Positions 47,701 to 58,000 of a stretch of 64,000 bases of DNA are shown one piece after another; position 1 is the stretch's first letter, and each line of letters starts with the position of its first letter. The notes beneath the pieces were generated by a model. That model saw only the letters and a list, made by a program, of their open reading frames with translations, was not told the DNA's origin and ran no database searches. The stretch is from Aporrectodea caliginosa. Taxonomy: Eukaryota; Annelida; Clitellata; Crassiclitellata; Lumbricidae. The stretch is from NCBI GenBank assembly GCA_020284085.1, contig JACEVL010000949.1, forward strand, positions 175,001 through 239,000, in the 5' to 3' direction. Position numbers and translations under genes: made by a program.

Positions 47701-50119
47701 ATAATGTATATGTTATGATGTAATGCTTTAATAGTCACAATATTCTTGTTGATAACAGGAGGTTATTTCTCCAAGTCTCTGCGTCCTGGACTACGGCTGA
47801 TCTGCCTCAACAGCAATCTGTGGTATGCTTACGATAAGCTGGTACAGAACGTGACGGACCCAGCTGGACAGTTCCACTGGCTGGAGCTGGAAATGCAGAA
47901 AGCTCGAAATTTGTCAGAGAAGGTAGTATTGCATTTCAAAAGGCTTTTCCAGTTTACCATTTTTGGTTTGGCTGGCCGCAGAAATATTTGCTCTATGACT
48001 GGAACTGAATTTGTTCCATTTGAATTTTTGGTGGTTGGGCCATCTACAAGTTGCTTCCATCTGTGGTCACAGATTTCTCCACTCTGCTATGCAAGGCGAC
48101 ATGGTTGTTCCAGTGGCCTGGATTTGCACAGTCCAGTATAGAAGTTTTGCTGTGGTCAGCCCATTGTCCTGGTTCAAATTGTCTAACAACCAGCAACATG
48201 AACTCCTCTGCCTCTTTTCTGCAAATGCTTGAAGACCATCTGTTCGATTTTGTTTTCATTATGTTAGATTGGCAGTGGGAGTAGGACGATCTGTCCTACT
48301 ACTGCTCATTTTACCATTGCCCCCTAAGAAGTGGAAGGCTAAGTCAACCTTGTGGGGCTAGCGGGTATCGAACCCGCATCCTTCTGTTCTTCGTGCCTGT
48401 GTATTGCCATTCAACCATCACCCGCCCCAATGAGGTTCTAATACTGCACAGCTAAATTTTGGATCCACATCCATACACCTTGTCAGTCTATCAGAATTCA
48501 TGTTGCAATGAGGCGTGTTATAAAAGTGCTCGCCTTTTCAGGTTATCCTGTCGGGCCACGTTCCCCCTGGAGTTGTGGGTCGAACGACGGTTGCCTCCGG
48601 CGCCTGGATGTATCCTCTCTTCAACAAACGTCTCCTTTGGCTTCTCCAGCGCTACAGTGACATCATAACGTCGGCCATCTTTGGCCACGAGCACGTTGAT
48701 GGATTTCACATCGTATATGATGCTGACGGTTGGTATCTGAAGCTGATTCTAGTGTGCTTGTTGTGCTGTTAAAACTCAGTTGAGGTTAGTTGTAGCTATT
48801 ATGTATGCCAGCAAAATCTATTCAGTTTCAGTTAATTAATGTTTAGTATGTTATAGTATATAGTTCCTCAGTCTTTCCCTTCCTCTGCTCCAAAAACGAC
48901 TGAAGTCCATTTTATTTGTTAGTGATTGCACTGATTTTGGTAGGGAGCACCTGAATCGCTCACTGGTGCTTTATAAATCGATTACCATTACAATTGATGA
49001 TAAGTTACCCGTGCGCTATCATCGGCAGATCACATCGCCTATTGTCGTAACTTGTTCTTAATCTACGTGCTTCAGGAACTCTCAACGTATATCATCTGTC
49101 GACTCTAGTTGTGATGCTGTTAGTCTATGTGTGTGTGCAAGCCGACCACTAGTGATTCTTCTAGTTTATCTGACTGATCAAATGTTCTGTTCTTAATTAC
49201 ATCCAACATCGTATACGTGGGGGTGGTGCTCAATAGTGGTTAGCGTGCTGGACTCAATCGAGAGGTCAGGGGTTCAAATCCTTCCAGGGCAGAAATGAAC
49301 TTTGAAAAGAGGGCAATACCTAATGCATTTGTATTGTACTATTGTATTGTTCATAAATGCTTTGTTGGCTATCACCAGAATGTATGTGTTAAAAATAATT
49401 TTTAATGTATCACTTCATTTGGATCATATGAACTCTGTTCCATTTTAGGAAAGCCTATTGTACCAGTGTTTCTTGCACCTGCTGTGACTCCGTGGAATAG
49501 CACAATGCCAGGAATGGGTTCAAACAACCCGGGGTTACGTCTCTACCACTACAAACGTAAGACTGGAAGGATCACCGACTACACCCAGTTCTATCTCAAT
49601 CTCACTGAAGCCAATGCACTGGGAAAGGCAAACTGGCAAGTCGAATACAAGGCAAAAACTGCATATAACCTGACGGATGTCTCACCTACCAGCCTTGACA
49701 AACTGGTTGCATGGTTTAAGCAAGACGGAAGTGAACTATTCCAGCGCTATTACGACTACAACTCTGTCAGCCTGAACAAGTCGCCTTGCGTCGATATGTG
49801 CAAACGCCGACATATCTGTTCGATAACGAAAATCGATTTTGACGACCACAACAAATGTCTTCAAACAGAGTTGTCCAACTCGACTTCTGATGGAAGAAAA
49901 GCCGAGGTAACCAGCGTGAGTTATGATGAATCCCACCATCACACGCGCCCATGGCACCATCACGAAGTCAAGGGTTTTACCTACTATCTGCTTGGCGCCA
50001 TTCTTGTGCTTATTGTCATTCTGTTCTTTATTATTGCCTTCTGCTGTTGTCAAAGACGTCATGCAGTCGTTCTGCTCGGACGATCGAAATACGTAATCAT
50101 TCAGGAAGCGGAAGCATGA
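41659..50119 (+). CDS. Acid sphingomyelinase-like phosphodiesterase (SMPDL3 family), six exons, complete
   Basis: Exons 41659-41740, 45471-45693, 46936-47186, 47759-47922, 48542-48728 and 49449-50119 join in phase to 1578 nt (525 aa). All introns are GT-AG. The family comprises extracellular or lysosomal zinc phosphodiesterases acting on nucleotide and lipid phosphodiesters. Visible ligands of the dimetal centre are D35 and H37 (LADIHYD), D103 (WTGDS), N144 with H145 and D146 (GNHD), H246 (GHVPPG) and H289/H291 (FGHEH). Residues 1 to about 16 form a signal peptide (MSLVFILLSLFVIVRS). The acid-sphingomyelinase C-terminal region (about 310-450) ends with Cys-rich CVDMCKRRHIC. Unlike the usual length of about 450 residues, a His-rich linker, one membrane helix (about 481-502) and a basic cytosolic tail follow. 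No N-terminal saposin domain is encoded, so it is SMPDL3-like rather than SMPD1. Paralogue A or B cannot be assigned. Retroelement fragments fill the introns. Confidence 0.93.
41773..42090. mobile_element. MITE B, CTTCTGCGGCGG family, in SMPDL3-like intron 1
   Basis: The ends CTTCTGCGGCGGAAGATTCC and its counterpart GCTTCCGCCGCAGAAG are inverted. The same termini bound MITE A at 26657-27005. The interior has the reverse-oriented core CCCTGACCCTAACCGACCCA. It begins 32 bp after the exon 1 donor. No unambiguous target duplication was seen. Confidence 0.8.
42345..42560 (+). pseudogene. Degenerate LINE RT fragment
   Basis: Frames read LDCNSLLAGFSKVNLMKL then RIQNTLNLL and, in another frame, SLYCLPIESKLLSRQLIVYK. 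These correspond to the LDYCNSLL.GLP and LHWLPI..R blocks of LINE pol C-termini. Several frameshifts and stops. Lies in SMPDL3-like intron 1. Confidence 0.65.
42995..43235. repeat. Tandem repeat, about 80-bp unit, about 3 copies
   Basis: AGAGTAGGACTAGAGTCTTT and GAGTACGAAAAGTTTACAGG recur three times with decay, each followed by GTGAAT or GTGTAGG. Intronic. Confidence 0.75.
43240..44930. other. SMPDL3-like intron 1 interior, nothing recognised
   Basis: No exon supported. A weak repeat tail (AATCCAATACAATTTATATAG) is at about 44498-44520. Confidence 0.4.
44940..45427 (+). pseudogene. LINE 3' end, degenerate, in SMPDL3-like intron 1
   Basis: Frames read DVLCWLPSEQRIAFRIAALV, then WHSLLDQVPAYLCEL. 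After frame changes comes a SMQNRAFSVVG-like block. The end is GGGAGCGCCTCTGAGTACTA, TTCTTGAAGGGGCATTATAT, then AAAT and (GAAT)n. Same family as 24673-25025 and 34180-34455. It stops about 40 bp before exon 2. Confidence 0.85.
45471..45693 (+). CDS. SMPDL3-like exon 2
   Basis: Preceded by acceptor TTACCTGTTTCAG. Encodes SFWQLADIHYDVNYSS through CDSSWALTISAIEAM and ends FILWTG at the donor GGTAACT. It contains the first two metal ligands (DIH) and splits the GDS motif with exon 3. Confidence 0.93.
45700..45910. repeat. Minisatellite in SMPDL3-like intron 2
   Basis: About ten copies of a degenerate 17-20 bp unit centred on TATCTATGGTTATCTGAT, starting directly after the exon 2 donor. Confidence 0.85.
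46936..47186 (+). CDS. SMPDL3-like exon 3
   Basis: Acceptor TTGAATTTCAG. Encodes GDSIPHVSDDFIDLEKVY through YPLLGNHDVWPANQLPF and ends EQTVFKQ before donor GTACAG. Holds the third ligand D103 and the GNHD block. Confidence 0.95.
47475..47585 (-). mobile_element. Truncated tRNA-derived SINE in SMPDL3-like intron 3
   Basis: The minus strand carries GGTTCGAGCC (B box) and TTAGAGCATTC (A box remnant). The plus-strand segment CACAGTAACCGTCTACGGG matches CACAGTAACCGTCCCGGACG in the copy at 30241-30483. Confidence 0.75.
47759..47922 (+). CDS. SMPDL3-like exon 4
   Basis: Acceptor TGATAACAG. Encodes GGYFSKSLRPGLRLICLNSN then LWYAYDKLVQNVTDPAGQF and ends KARNLSEK before donor GTAGTA. Contains the LNSNLWY core strand of the metallophosphatase fold and one N-glycosylation sequon (NVT). 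Confidence 0.95.
48345..48430 (-). mobile_element. tRNA-derived SINE head in SMPDL3-like intron 4
   Basis: The minus strand reads GGGGCGGGTGATGGTTGAAT with a B box GCGGGTTCGATACCCGCTAG. The B-box stem is intact, so it resembles a tRNA-like molecule, but the anticodon arm is not well formed. Confidence 0.7.
48542..48728 (+). CDS. SMPDL3-like exon 5
   Basis: Acceptor CGCCTTTTCAG. Encodes VILSGHVPPGVVGRTTVASG through RYSDIITSAIFGHEHVDGF and ends at DADG, before donor GTTGGT. Holds H246 and the paired H289/H291 ligands (GHEH). Confidence 0.94.
49212..49300 (+). mobile_element. tRNA-derived SINE head in SMPDL3-like intron 5
   Basis: AATAGTGGTTAGCGTGCTGG (A box) and AGGGGTTCAAATCCTTCC (B box) with tRNA-like spacing. 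About 50 bp upstream lies a partial copy of the SINE body found at 51850-52045. Confidence 0.75.
49449..50119 (+). CDS. SMPDL3-like terminal exon 6 with membrane anchor
   Basis: Acceptor CCATTTTAG. Encodes KPIVPVFLAPAVTPWNST, the C-terminal region with YLNLTEANALGKANW and a Cys cluster (CVDMCKRRHIC), then a His-rich linker (SHHHTRPWHHHE). The helix YLLGAILVLIVILFFIIAF follows, then CCC, QRRH and a tail ending QEAEA and TGA. No GPI-type ending is seen because basic and polar residues follow the helix. Confidence 0.95.
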
Positions 50120-50974
50120 TCGTCTCGATCTGGAGTTCACTTTACTTGAAGCTTTCCAGTTTTGTATTAGTAGAAAGTGATCGTTTGCTGTAAAAAATTT
50201 TTAAGGTTGCTATTGTAAATACTACAGACAGTTATCCAGCATCGGCACTTCAGCAGAGTCTAGCCAACAACTTGTATTTGTTAGCACTTGTGTTGTTCAC
50301 AGCTTGGTTGCTGCAGAGCTGACTGATGTGAGTGCAGATGCTATGTACGTATATGTGTGTCTGTGTGTGTGTGTAAGAACAAGAAAAAAGTTCGGGCCAT
50401 CCTTCTCCCTGTATGCACTTTTGTACACCCTACCTGTGTCCGCACGCTTGACGCACGCTGGTCCTCCAATCCTATAGTAGTCTATATTTAACCCACACAG
50501 AAACAATTGTTAATAGCAGTCAGAGGTAATGTGGCATACAAGTTGCACCTCTCCCACAGTCCTACTTCTCCCGGTATTTGTCTGATGGCTGTTCAGTGGC
50601 TCATTGAACAAGGCCAATAATAGACAAATTATTATCGAGTTTTCACCCCTGCCCCGTTTCCTTTGTGTATGTACATTATCAGTATGTGTAGTTGTGTACA
50701 TACATTATCAGTAGACCACATACGCAAGCATGTGCATTTGGGTTAATCCTCCTTCCCCTCCATGTGTACGTACTAAATGGATGGCCCCTTCCCTGAGCTA
50801 GCCCCAAGAGGCAGCCATGGGTATGAAGTGTTGGCAACTTCAGTTTTCTTGACATCGGCATATGAGGGAAGGGGTCAACCTGCTTCTGTGCCCTCCTCGT
50901 TCCACTCGCAGTGTATGGTCAGTTTAGCCAAGTAGGGACACTGATGAAGCCAAAATCTTGGAAAACATTTCTGC

Positions 50975-51052
50975 CCAGGCAGGAATTTGAACCCAAACCT
51001 CTCCACCAAGTCCAGAGCGCTACCCACTAGACTATCATGACCCCCTATATCT
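50975..51052 (-). mobile_element. tRNA-derived SINE head
   Basis: The minus strand reads ATGATAGTCTAGTGGGTAGC then GCTCTGGACT (A box) and GGTTTGGGTTCAAATTCC (B box). Confidence 0.7.
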
Positions 51053-51849
51053 GTATAATCCTGGTTAATATATCTGAAATTGGTGATATATAGTGCTTTT
51101 GTGAATTACAAGAGGTGCTATATAAATAGTTTGATCCATACATACATACATTGGTTCTGTTCTGATTGAATTACTGACTACATAGAGCAATAGTTTGGTT
51201 CAACTTGGGTGTTCAGTCGTTGTGCTTTTGCTATCCTCCTGTCGTGTATAAATGTAATGAAGACAGCAGTTCAATAGCAAAGCAAGTCGGCTGTGCTCTG
51301 GAGTCGTGGTGAAGAACGCTGAAGGCTGGCGTTGAAGAATTGGATAGAAAATAGTGCACACGTATTGGCGTGGTACATGATCGGCTGTGTTCATGATAGT
51401 CTTTGTGTTCCTCTCTTCCACCAGATCTTAGCCAGAATTTTCTAATGCTCTGCAGCACTGTGCTGTGGTTGGCCCATCAATTTGCAGTTAGTTATGGCAA
51501 AAATTCTTGACCTTACTTTAATTCTTTTACAGGACGAAAACATTGTATTCAGCAATGTTTTTTGGTTTTTGGCACTAAACCGTACAAGTGTCCATTTACT
51601 TAATGTCACATTCCAGGCCTTGGAAAGAGCGATCAGAAGAGGGTTGCTTTCTGCAGCCATCGTATGCTTGAGCAATTCTGTATTATTCTTGATAAGCTTT
51701 GATGTATTCATATGATGAATATAATAAGTCGTGTGCATCTGGAATTGTATATACAGTTGAACAGGTAATCAAAATCATTTAAAAATTAACAAGTACTGGG
51801 TCAAGCATTTATCTGGATACCATTCAGCAGTTCCCAAAAGGTGCCATAT

Positions 51850-52045
51850 AAACCCACGTTGTTGGTTCCACGTGTGTGTGGGCCCGCCACTGGCGACTCT
51901 TCTAGCTTACTGTGCATTGTTTTTTGCGAACTGATGTAATATTTTCGTTTGTAATGATACTTAACATCATAATAGGCGAGTGCAGAGTGCCTGTGAGAGG
52001 GTCTCTTGAAGAGGGTCTATATAAATCCTCAGAATGAACATGCAT
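51850..52045 (+). mobile_element. SINE with LINE-type 3' tail
   Basis: Shares GTTGGTTCCACGTGTGTG, GGGCCCGCCACTGGCGACTC and TTCTAGCTTACTGTGCATTG with the inverted copy at 57182-57385. It ends GTCTCTTGAAGAGGGTCTAT then ATAAATCCTCAGAATGAA. The tail resembles the LINE 3' ends at 34400 and 45380. Confidence 0.8.
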
Positions 52046-52264
52046 ACCTTCAATCAGTTACAAAGGTTTCCAAAAAGTTAAAATGATCAAAACTTTGTAT
52101 GGGCAGCGTTTTGGTTCACTTGCTGCTTTTCTGTTTAATGGCACACGTTCATTAACGGCACACGTTCATCCTAAAATTGGCTAAACTGCTGACAACTTCA
52201 ATGGAATTTTAATGTTTTTACAAGTTTTCTTCCAATATGTTATAATTTTTTAGTGATCTCGAGT

Positions 52265-52270
52265 TTTATT
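52265..52270 (-). promoter_or_regulatory. Polyadenylation signal of EEF1E1
   Basis: AATAAA on the minus strand, about 85 nt beyond the EEF1E1 stop codon, in a suitable A/T-rich context. Confidence 0.7.
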
Positions 52271-52354
52271 TTCCATGGCAACTAAATATGATGTCAGTGG
52301 CTTTAAGTTTCTGTCCCTGAAACGAGTTGAAAAGGAACAGCTGCTGTCGTTATG

Positions 52355-52441
52355 CTAATGAGAAGATCCTTTTGTATAAATGATAGTTTTCTGGAACAAT
52401 ATCTTGCTAAGCTCCTGGCGTAGAGACGGCGTGTGCTGAAC
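52355..52441 (-). CDS. EEF1E1: EEF1E1 exon 6 (terminal)
   Basis: Acceptor TTGTTGTTTGCAG. Encodes VQHTPSLRQELSKILFQKTI then IYTKGSSH and TAG. Phase 0. Confidence 0.95.
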   Translation of the reverse strand, partial: VQHTPSLRQELSKILFQKTIIYTKGSSH

Positions 52442-54955
52442 CTGCAAACAACAAAACCAAGGCTCAAAGAAAGTTTCCAGATTTTGTAAAACCTTGCGAA
52501 TTCTCTTCTACTAATTTAAAAAAAGAATCTTCATTTCTAAATTGCGTTTTTCATAAATTCTTAATTATTTTGAATAGCAGAAAAGCAACACCTACAGTGC
52601 ACCTGCTGACAGAGTTCCAGAAATAAACAAAGTGTCCAACCACAACAGACATTTGCTTGAACTCCTGGTCATTTTAAATGAATGCGAAATAGACGGCCGT
52701 TATACCATCCAGTTTCTAATGTGAAGCATTGATACTGTTGATGCTTGAAATTGCACTTCCTTGCACTTTGCTGTAAATGTTGCACTCACATTACACGTGT
52801 ATGGTTTTAACGAATGGTTGTGCATAATTATTGTGGAATATATATCGACTTGCTAACTTTTAATAAATTTAATCTGAAAAAGATTCAGGAAATGATGGAG
52901 ATCATGAACTCTGTTCTCAAATACATACAAAGTGATTTAATCTCAAAAGTTATTATTTATTATCAAATGCAACATTTATACCTGATTAAACCAGCGAGAC
53001 ACATTCAAACACTGTTCCTTGTCGTAAAATGTCATATTACTCTGAAACAAAAAGTAAATGTAAACTGTAGGAGAAATCATTGTAATTGTAAGAGAACATA
53101 AATATAGCCCCATTACGAATCTCTCGTAAATGTAATTATTACATTAATCAGAAGAATAAAGCTTAACCTTTATGACACCATCAGTTTCTACCAAGAAATG
53201 AAATTGCATAATATGCTAGCTTGTCTAGTATAAAAACTTGTCAACTAATAAAAATACTTCAAACTAGCATCAAGGCACATGCATCAGAAAAGAATACGGG
53301 TACTATATCTGATCAAACAATGCCATACTAATTGTAATAATGCAAGCTGTATATACAGCTGGAAAAACTAAGCACATAATACCACAGTCGCATCCTTACA
53401 TTCAAGTACAATTCCTACATAAGCATAAAATAATTCTCTGAAACAAACACAATGTATATAATGTTGCATCATATACAAAGACATACACATAATATATTCT
53501 GAATATCAAAACATTTGGTGTTTCGGTTGTATTTAATGCTGTGACCTGATTGTAGTGTTATGCTCAATAAAGGCTTCAATCAATCAATGGTCTCAATTTC
53601 TCCAACAAATACTTACAAAAGCTGGATGTAGACCAAAATACAGGATGACATCGGCTAAAGTGAGTCGATTTCCTACGAGATAACCTCTGTCCGACAGAAA
53701 GTTGTTGAGTTCCTGTACCAGAAATTTTTGTTATGTATTGTGAGGTTATTTAAAAGCCAGATAGATACATGCTAAGTAGTACGTTTAGATACATGCTAAG
53801 TAGTACGTTTAGTCTTGTCTAGTCTCCTTCAAAGCAAAGCAGCTACAATTAGTTTAGTTTACAATTAGTTTCATTTAGCCCATCCAAACTTACAAGCAAT
53901 TGCAGCAGCTGTTAAAACTTGACAACTGCACAGTTTGTCACACCAGACAATAGACCATAGTGCTTTAGTATTTGCACAGTACCTCTTAAGAGGTTCTTGA
54001 CATACTTTAATTAAACAAATGTCTGGTTACATTTGCATTACCATTACAAAATAGCATTGTGAAGACAGGACAATTGTGAAAATGCGTAAAACAATATGGC
54101 TGTAACCCCAATTACCAAACATCTATTGGGTCAACAGATACTGATAGCTGTACAATGTACATACATACATACATCGATATATATGGTAACTGATCACAAC
54201 TTAACGAACAGATGGTACAGCTGTACCACTAGTCATTAGATCACAGTTCTCTTTTCCCTCAGATCCAGTATGATTAACACATCCTGGTCTCATGTTACGT
54301 AATTACGTAGGTTGTTTGCAGACAGGTTCAAGTATAAGTATTTCCATCTAGTAACTGATCACAATGTAACGAACAGATGGTACATATGCGATTCCTGCAG
54401 AGAAATGTGCCACTAGTCCCTACTTTCACAAAATGATTCTAAGCAAGCAACTAAAATTAAATAACTAACGAATCCCTCATATAATTAAATACCTTTAAAA
54501 CATTCTGCAGGTCTCTATCATTACTGCACCTGTCCACGTTCAGAACTCGATATTCAAGCCATTGGTTAACAAAAGCCTCTTCCTGCTTGTTGGATCCTAG
54601 GAAAAATTTCCAAACACAGCAGTGAAGAACATTACTGACAAAATTTGTGAAAAACCTCTAGGTGAAACGAATAATAAACCAAATGAAAATAATGTTGCTT
54701 GATGACTAATTCAGCTAACAAAGAAGAAAGTGAAAATAAAGGTTAACACGAGTCTTGTGGGAATTTCTAGCTATGAACCCACACAGCCACAATCTAGTAA
54801 ACAGCATGGGCGTCGAGAGCCAATGCGGGCCCCGGGGCAGACGCTTCTCATAGTCCATCAGGGCCCCTAGTTTTTGTAAATTTTATCATTAAGCCCAAGT
54901 CTGATGAAAGCCTGTAAAATGCCATCAAAATTACATTTAATGAATAATAATAAGT

Positions 54956-55029
<74 letters not shown>

Positions 55030-58000
55030 TAATAATTATAATGATGATAATGATAATGATGATGATAATAGTAATAGTATATTATTATTTATGTGAAAAT
55101 CAATTTCTGGTTTAAAAGGTCCATCTCTGACTCTTACTATAAAGAAATTTACAGAACTATGAAATTGTGATTATGTAAATGTGATAAATGATTTTTAAAT
55201 GACAGTTATCGCATTGAAATATCAAATTTCAAGAGAATGAGTTGCTGCGTTGCATTGTCTACATGGAGTTCATCAACAACTCACTCGAGCTGTACCATGA
55301 TCAACTCGACTTATACTAGCCATGATATTTTTAGATTAATTTGCTGCATCATTCGCTTTTGATAAAATTGAAGATGTAAGACTGTCTCTCGTTTATATTC
55401 CTGACTTTCACTAATCTTTCTTTCTTTTATTGAACTCCAGATTTCTGATGGTAGAGGAAAGTAAGTTAAAGTATCATTTATTTTGATAATAACTCAAATT
55501 TCAATTCATAAAGTTACATCCAGTAAAAGATTTTTTGCCTGACAGAAAACCAATAATCAATTCTGCTGATGAATCTCAAAATACTGATAAGCAGTGTTTT
55601 TAAAATTCACGTTATTCAACTATAATATCACCCCAAAAGCTTTTACCTAAATAATTGAAATAGTTGGATAGCCTCATCGATGTACATAATAATAACTTCA
55701 GTGGCATGGCTAGGATTTACCGGAGGCGTGCGTATAATGCGAAGTGTTAGGCCACGCATACGATTCTGGTGGATTTCTGACTGAATTCTATATATAGAAT
55801 TTGCACCAACAGCTGTAGTCCAGAATCATTTTGACGAGCGATGACCAACGTGCTCTGACTGTGCTCACTCCTAAATCCTCTGACTTAGCAATAGACTGTG
55901 TTAAGTTTTTATGAAATCGTTTTCGTTAACAACATTAATTTTGCTAATAAGCTGGTGCCCTGCGCTTGGCTATCGAGTGGCGCTTTAGAAGTTTGGAGCT
56001 TACGATAGAATTATCTGCAATGCTAAGTATTGCTAACCTCTTCGGTCCCATTACCGCCGTCACATTCGTTATTGGCTTGTTTCTTTGGTAAAGAAATTCT
56101 ATAGATCGGTTCCTCTAGGCCTATAACCCAGTAAATTATTACTGTTAGTAAATTGAAGCAATTAGACTTGAACATATAATTTATATCGTTTTTTTTTAAA
56201 GTAAACGACTGGATTAGCGACTGTATTTTGAACAGGAAGAACTACTTTCGCAATAGGCCGAGTACATGCACACTGGAGGCTGCGGAGAGTCATTGAAAGA
56301 TACCGACCGCGACAGAAAAACGCGCGCGAGAGAGACAATGCGGATATTATTTCAAGCATTCCTTTACCAGCGCTGGGGCTCAGTGATGGTAAAGGCAGGG
56401 TAAAGGGTAGGCCTATACGCAACGCTCCGTATACAGCGGTTGTATAGGCCAACGCCAGAAAGGGAGAATTGGAATGCATCCGAATGCATCTTTGTGTACA
56501 ACCAAGATTCCTCCACTAACTTGGTGTACAACAGTACAACTGTGTTCGTTTCTACTGTGGGTCAAATTCTCCATCCGACCAGGTGACCTACATGTAGATA
56601 GACACAACAAATAGTATACATATATCTGTGGCCCTGTGTGGATATCATGTATCATGAAGCATTCGTCATACAGGCTACAGACTGCATCAGGATAAAACCG
56701 AGAGCGATAGGTTTCTTCAGAGAAACAAAGTTTGAACAAAGTTTTAGACGTTTCCGGGTCCCTGCCAAGGGCCCCTGCCACAGAACCGGGCCCCGGGGCA
56801 GCAACCCCCTGACCCCCTCTCTCGGGCATCGGCCCTGGTAAACAGTCTATATAGTTAAATAATGATTGCATACAATAATCTAAGGCAGGGTGCACTGTGT
56901 CAAACTTTACAATAAAATTCGCTGTAAATAGGTCAAAATAAATCAACAATAAGGATATTTAAATTTGCTTTGCAAAATGTAATAATAGGTACAGAATAAA
57001 TATAAAATGTAATTATCCGAATGGATGTGTTACCCAGTAAATCTGTTTTGGAGCTTTCTCTTGTCAGATGTTTAGCCACAGTTATGAGTCCTTTCGTTTT
57101 GACTCCATTCGATGTCTGAAGACTTGGAACCTAAAATATCTAGGCAGGGTTAACACTTCTGTCAGAGGCACAGAGCACTCATTCATTCATTCATTCTGAG
57201 AATTTATATAGCGCCTCTTCAAGAGATCTACTCAGAGGTGCTCTCTGCGCTAGGCCTATTATGGTGTTAAGTGTCATTAAGAACGAAAGTATTGCATCAG
57301 TTAGCAAAACAATGCACAGTAAGCCAGAAGAGTCACCAGTGGCGGGCCCCCGCACACATGTGGAACCAACCAACCAACGGATTCCCGTCGAAAGCTGACA
57401 GATGGCGTGGATGTTCAGAGTCTCACAGAGCAAGATCATAAATCGTTCTTTAAAAAACTAGCAGAACATAAATAACATTATGGTTGTCCAAAGCATGTCC
57501 AAAGAATGTTCAGATGGTCACAGGACTGGCAGATGCTCTTTAATGTGGAAAAGTGCTCAGTGATGCATATGGGGAAGAGAAACAGCGAGTTTTCATATGA
57601 AATGGGGGCATGGTGTTGAAAGTGAGTGAGGAAGAAAGGGACTTGGGAGTGATTATGCACAAGAGTGCAAAACCCTCTAGGCAATGTGCTGAAGCATCAA
57701 AAAAGGCTAACTCGACTTTAGGCATGATAAGAAGGACAATAGTCACCAGAGACAAGGATACAATATTGAGGTTATACAAATCACTGGTTAGGCCACAGTT
57801 GGAATACTGCATCCAGGTATGGAGTCCCTACCTGAAACAGGACATGGAAAAGCTGGAGAAGGTGCAAAGAAGAGCTACAAAAATGATTTGGGGCTACAAG
57901 GATTTGGGATATGAAGAAAGGTTGAAAAGGTGTGGACTAACAACATTGGAGAGAAGGAGGAGCAGAGGAGACCTAATTGAAGCCTACAAGATTATTACTG

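Larger units (their letters stand above)
50120..52260. other. Convergent intergenic region between the two genes
   Basis: Holds the SMPDL3-like 3' UTR and two SINE copies (50975-51052 and 51850-52045). I see no canonical AATAAA shortly after the SMPDL3-like stop, so its 3' end is undetermined. Short frames at 51200-51458 and 51482-51715 have no domain. Confidence 0.45.

Noticed and set aside
51200..51458. Minus-strand frames considered as EEF1E1 C-terminal exon
   Set aside because: They do not match the family. The true exons at 52982-53041 and 52355-52441 complete the protein.
56162..56949. Minus-strand frames of 105 and 178 codons in EEF1E1 intron 2
   Set aside because: They lie within and across the end of a hAT element, include its inverted end sequence, and show no known domain.
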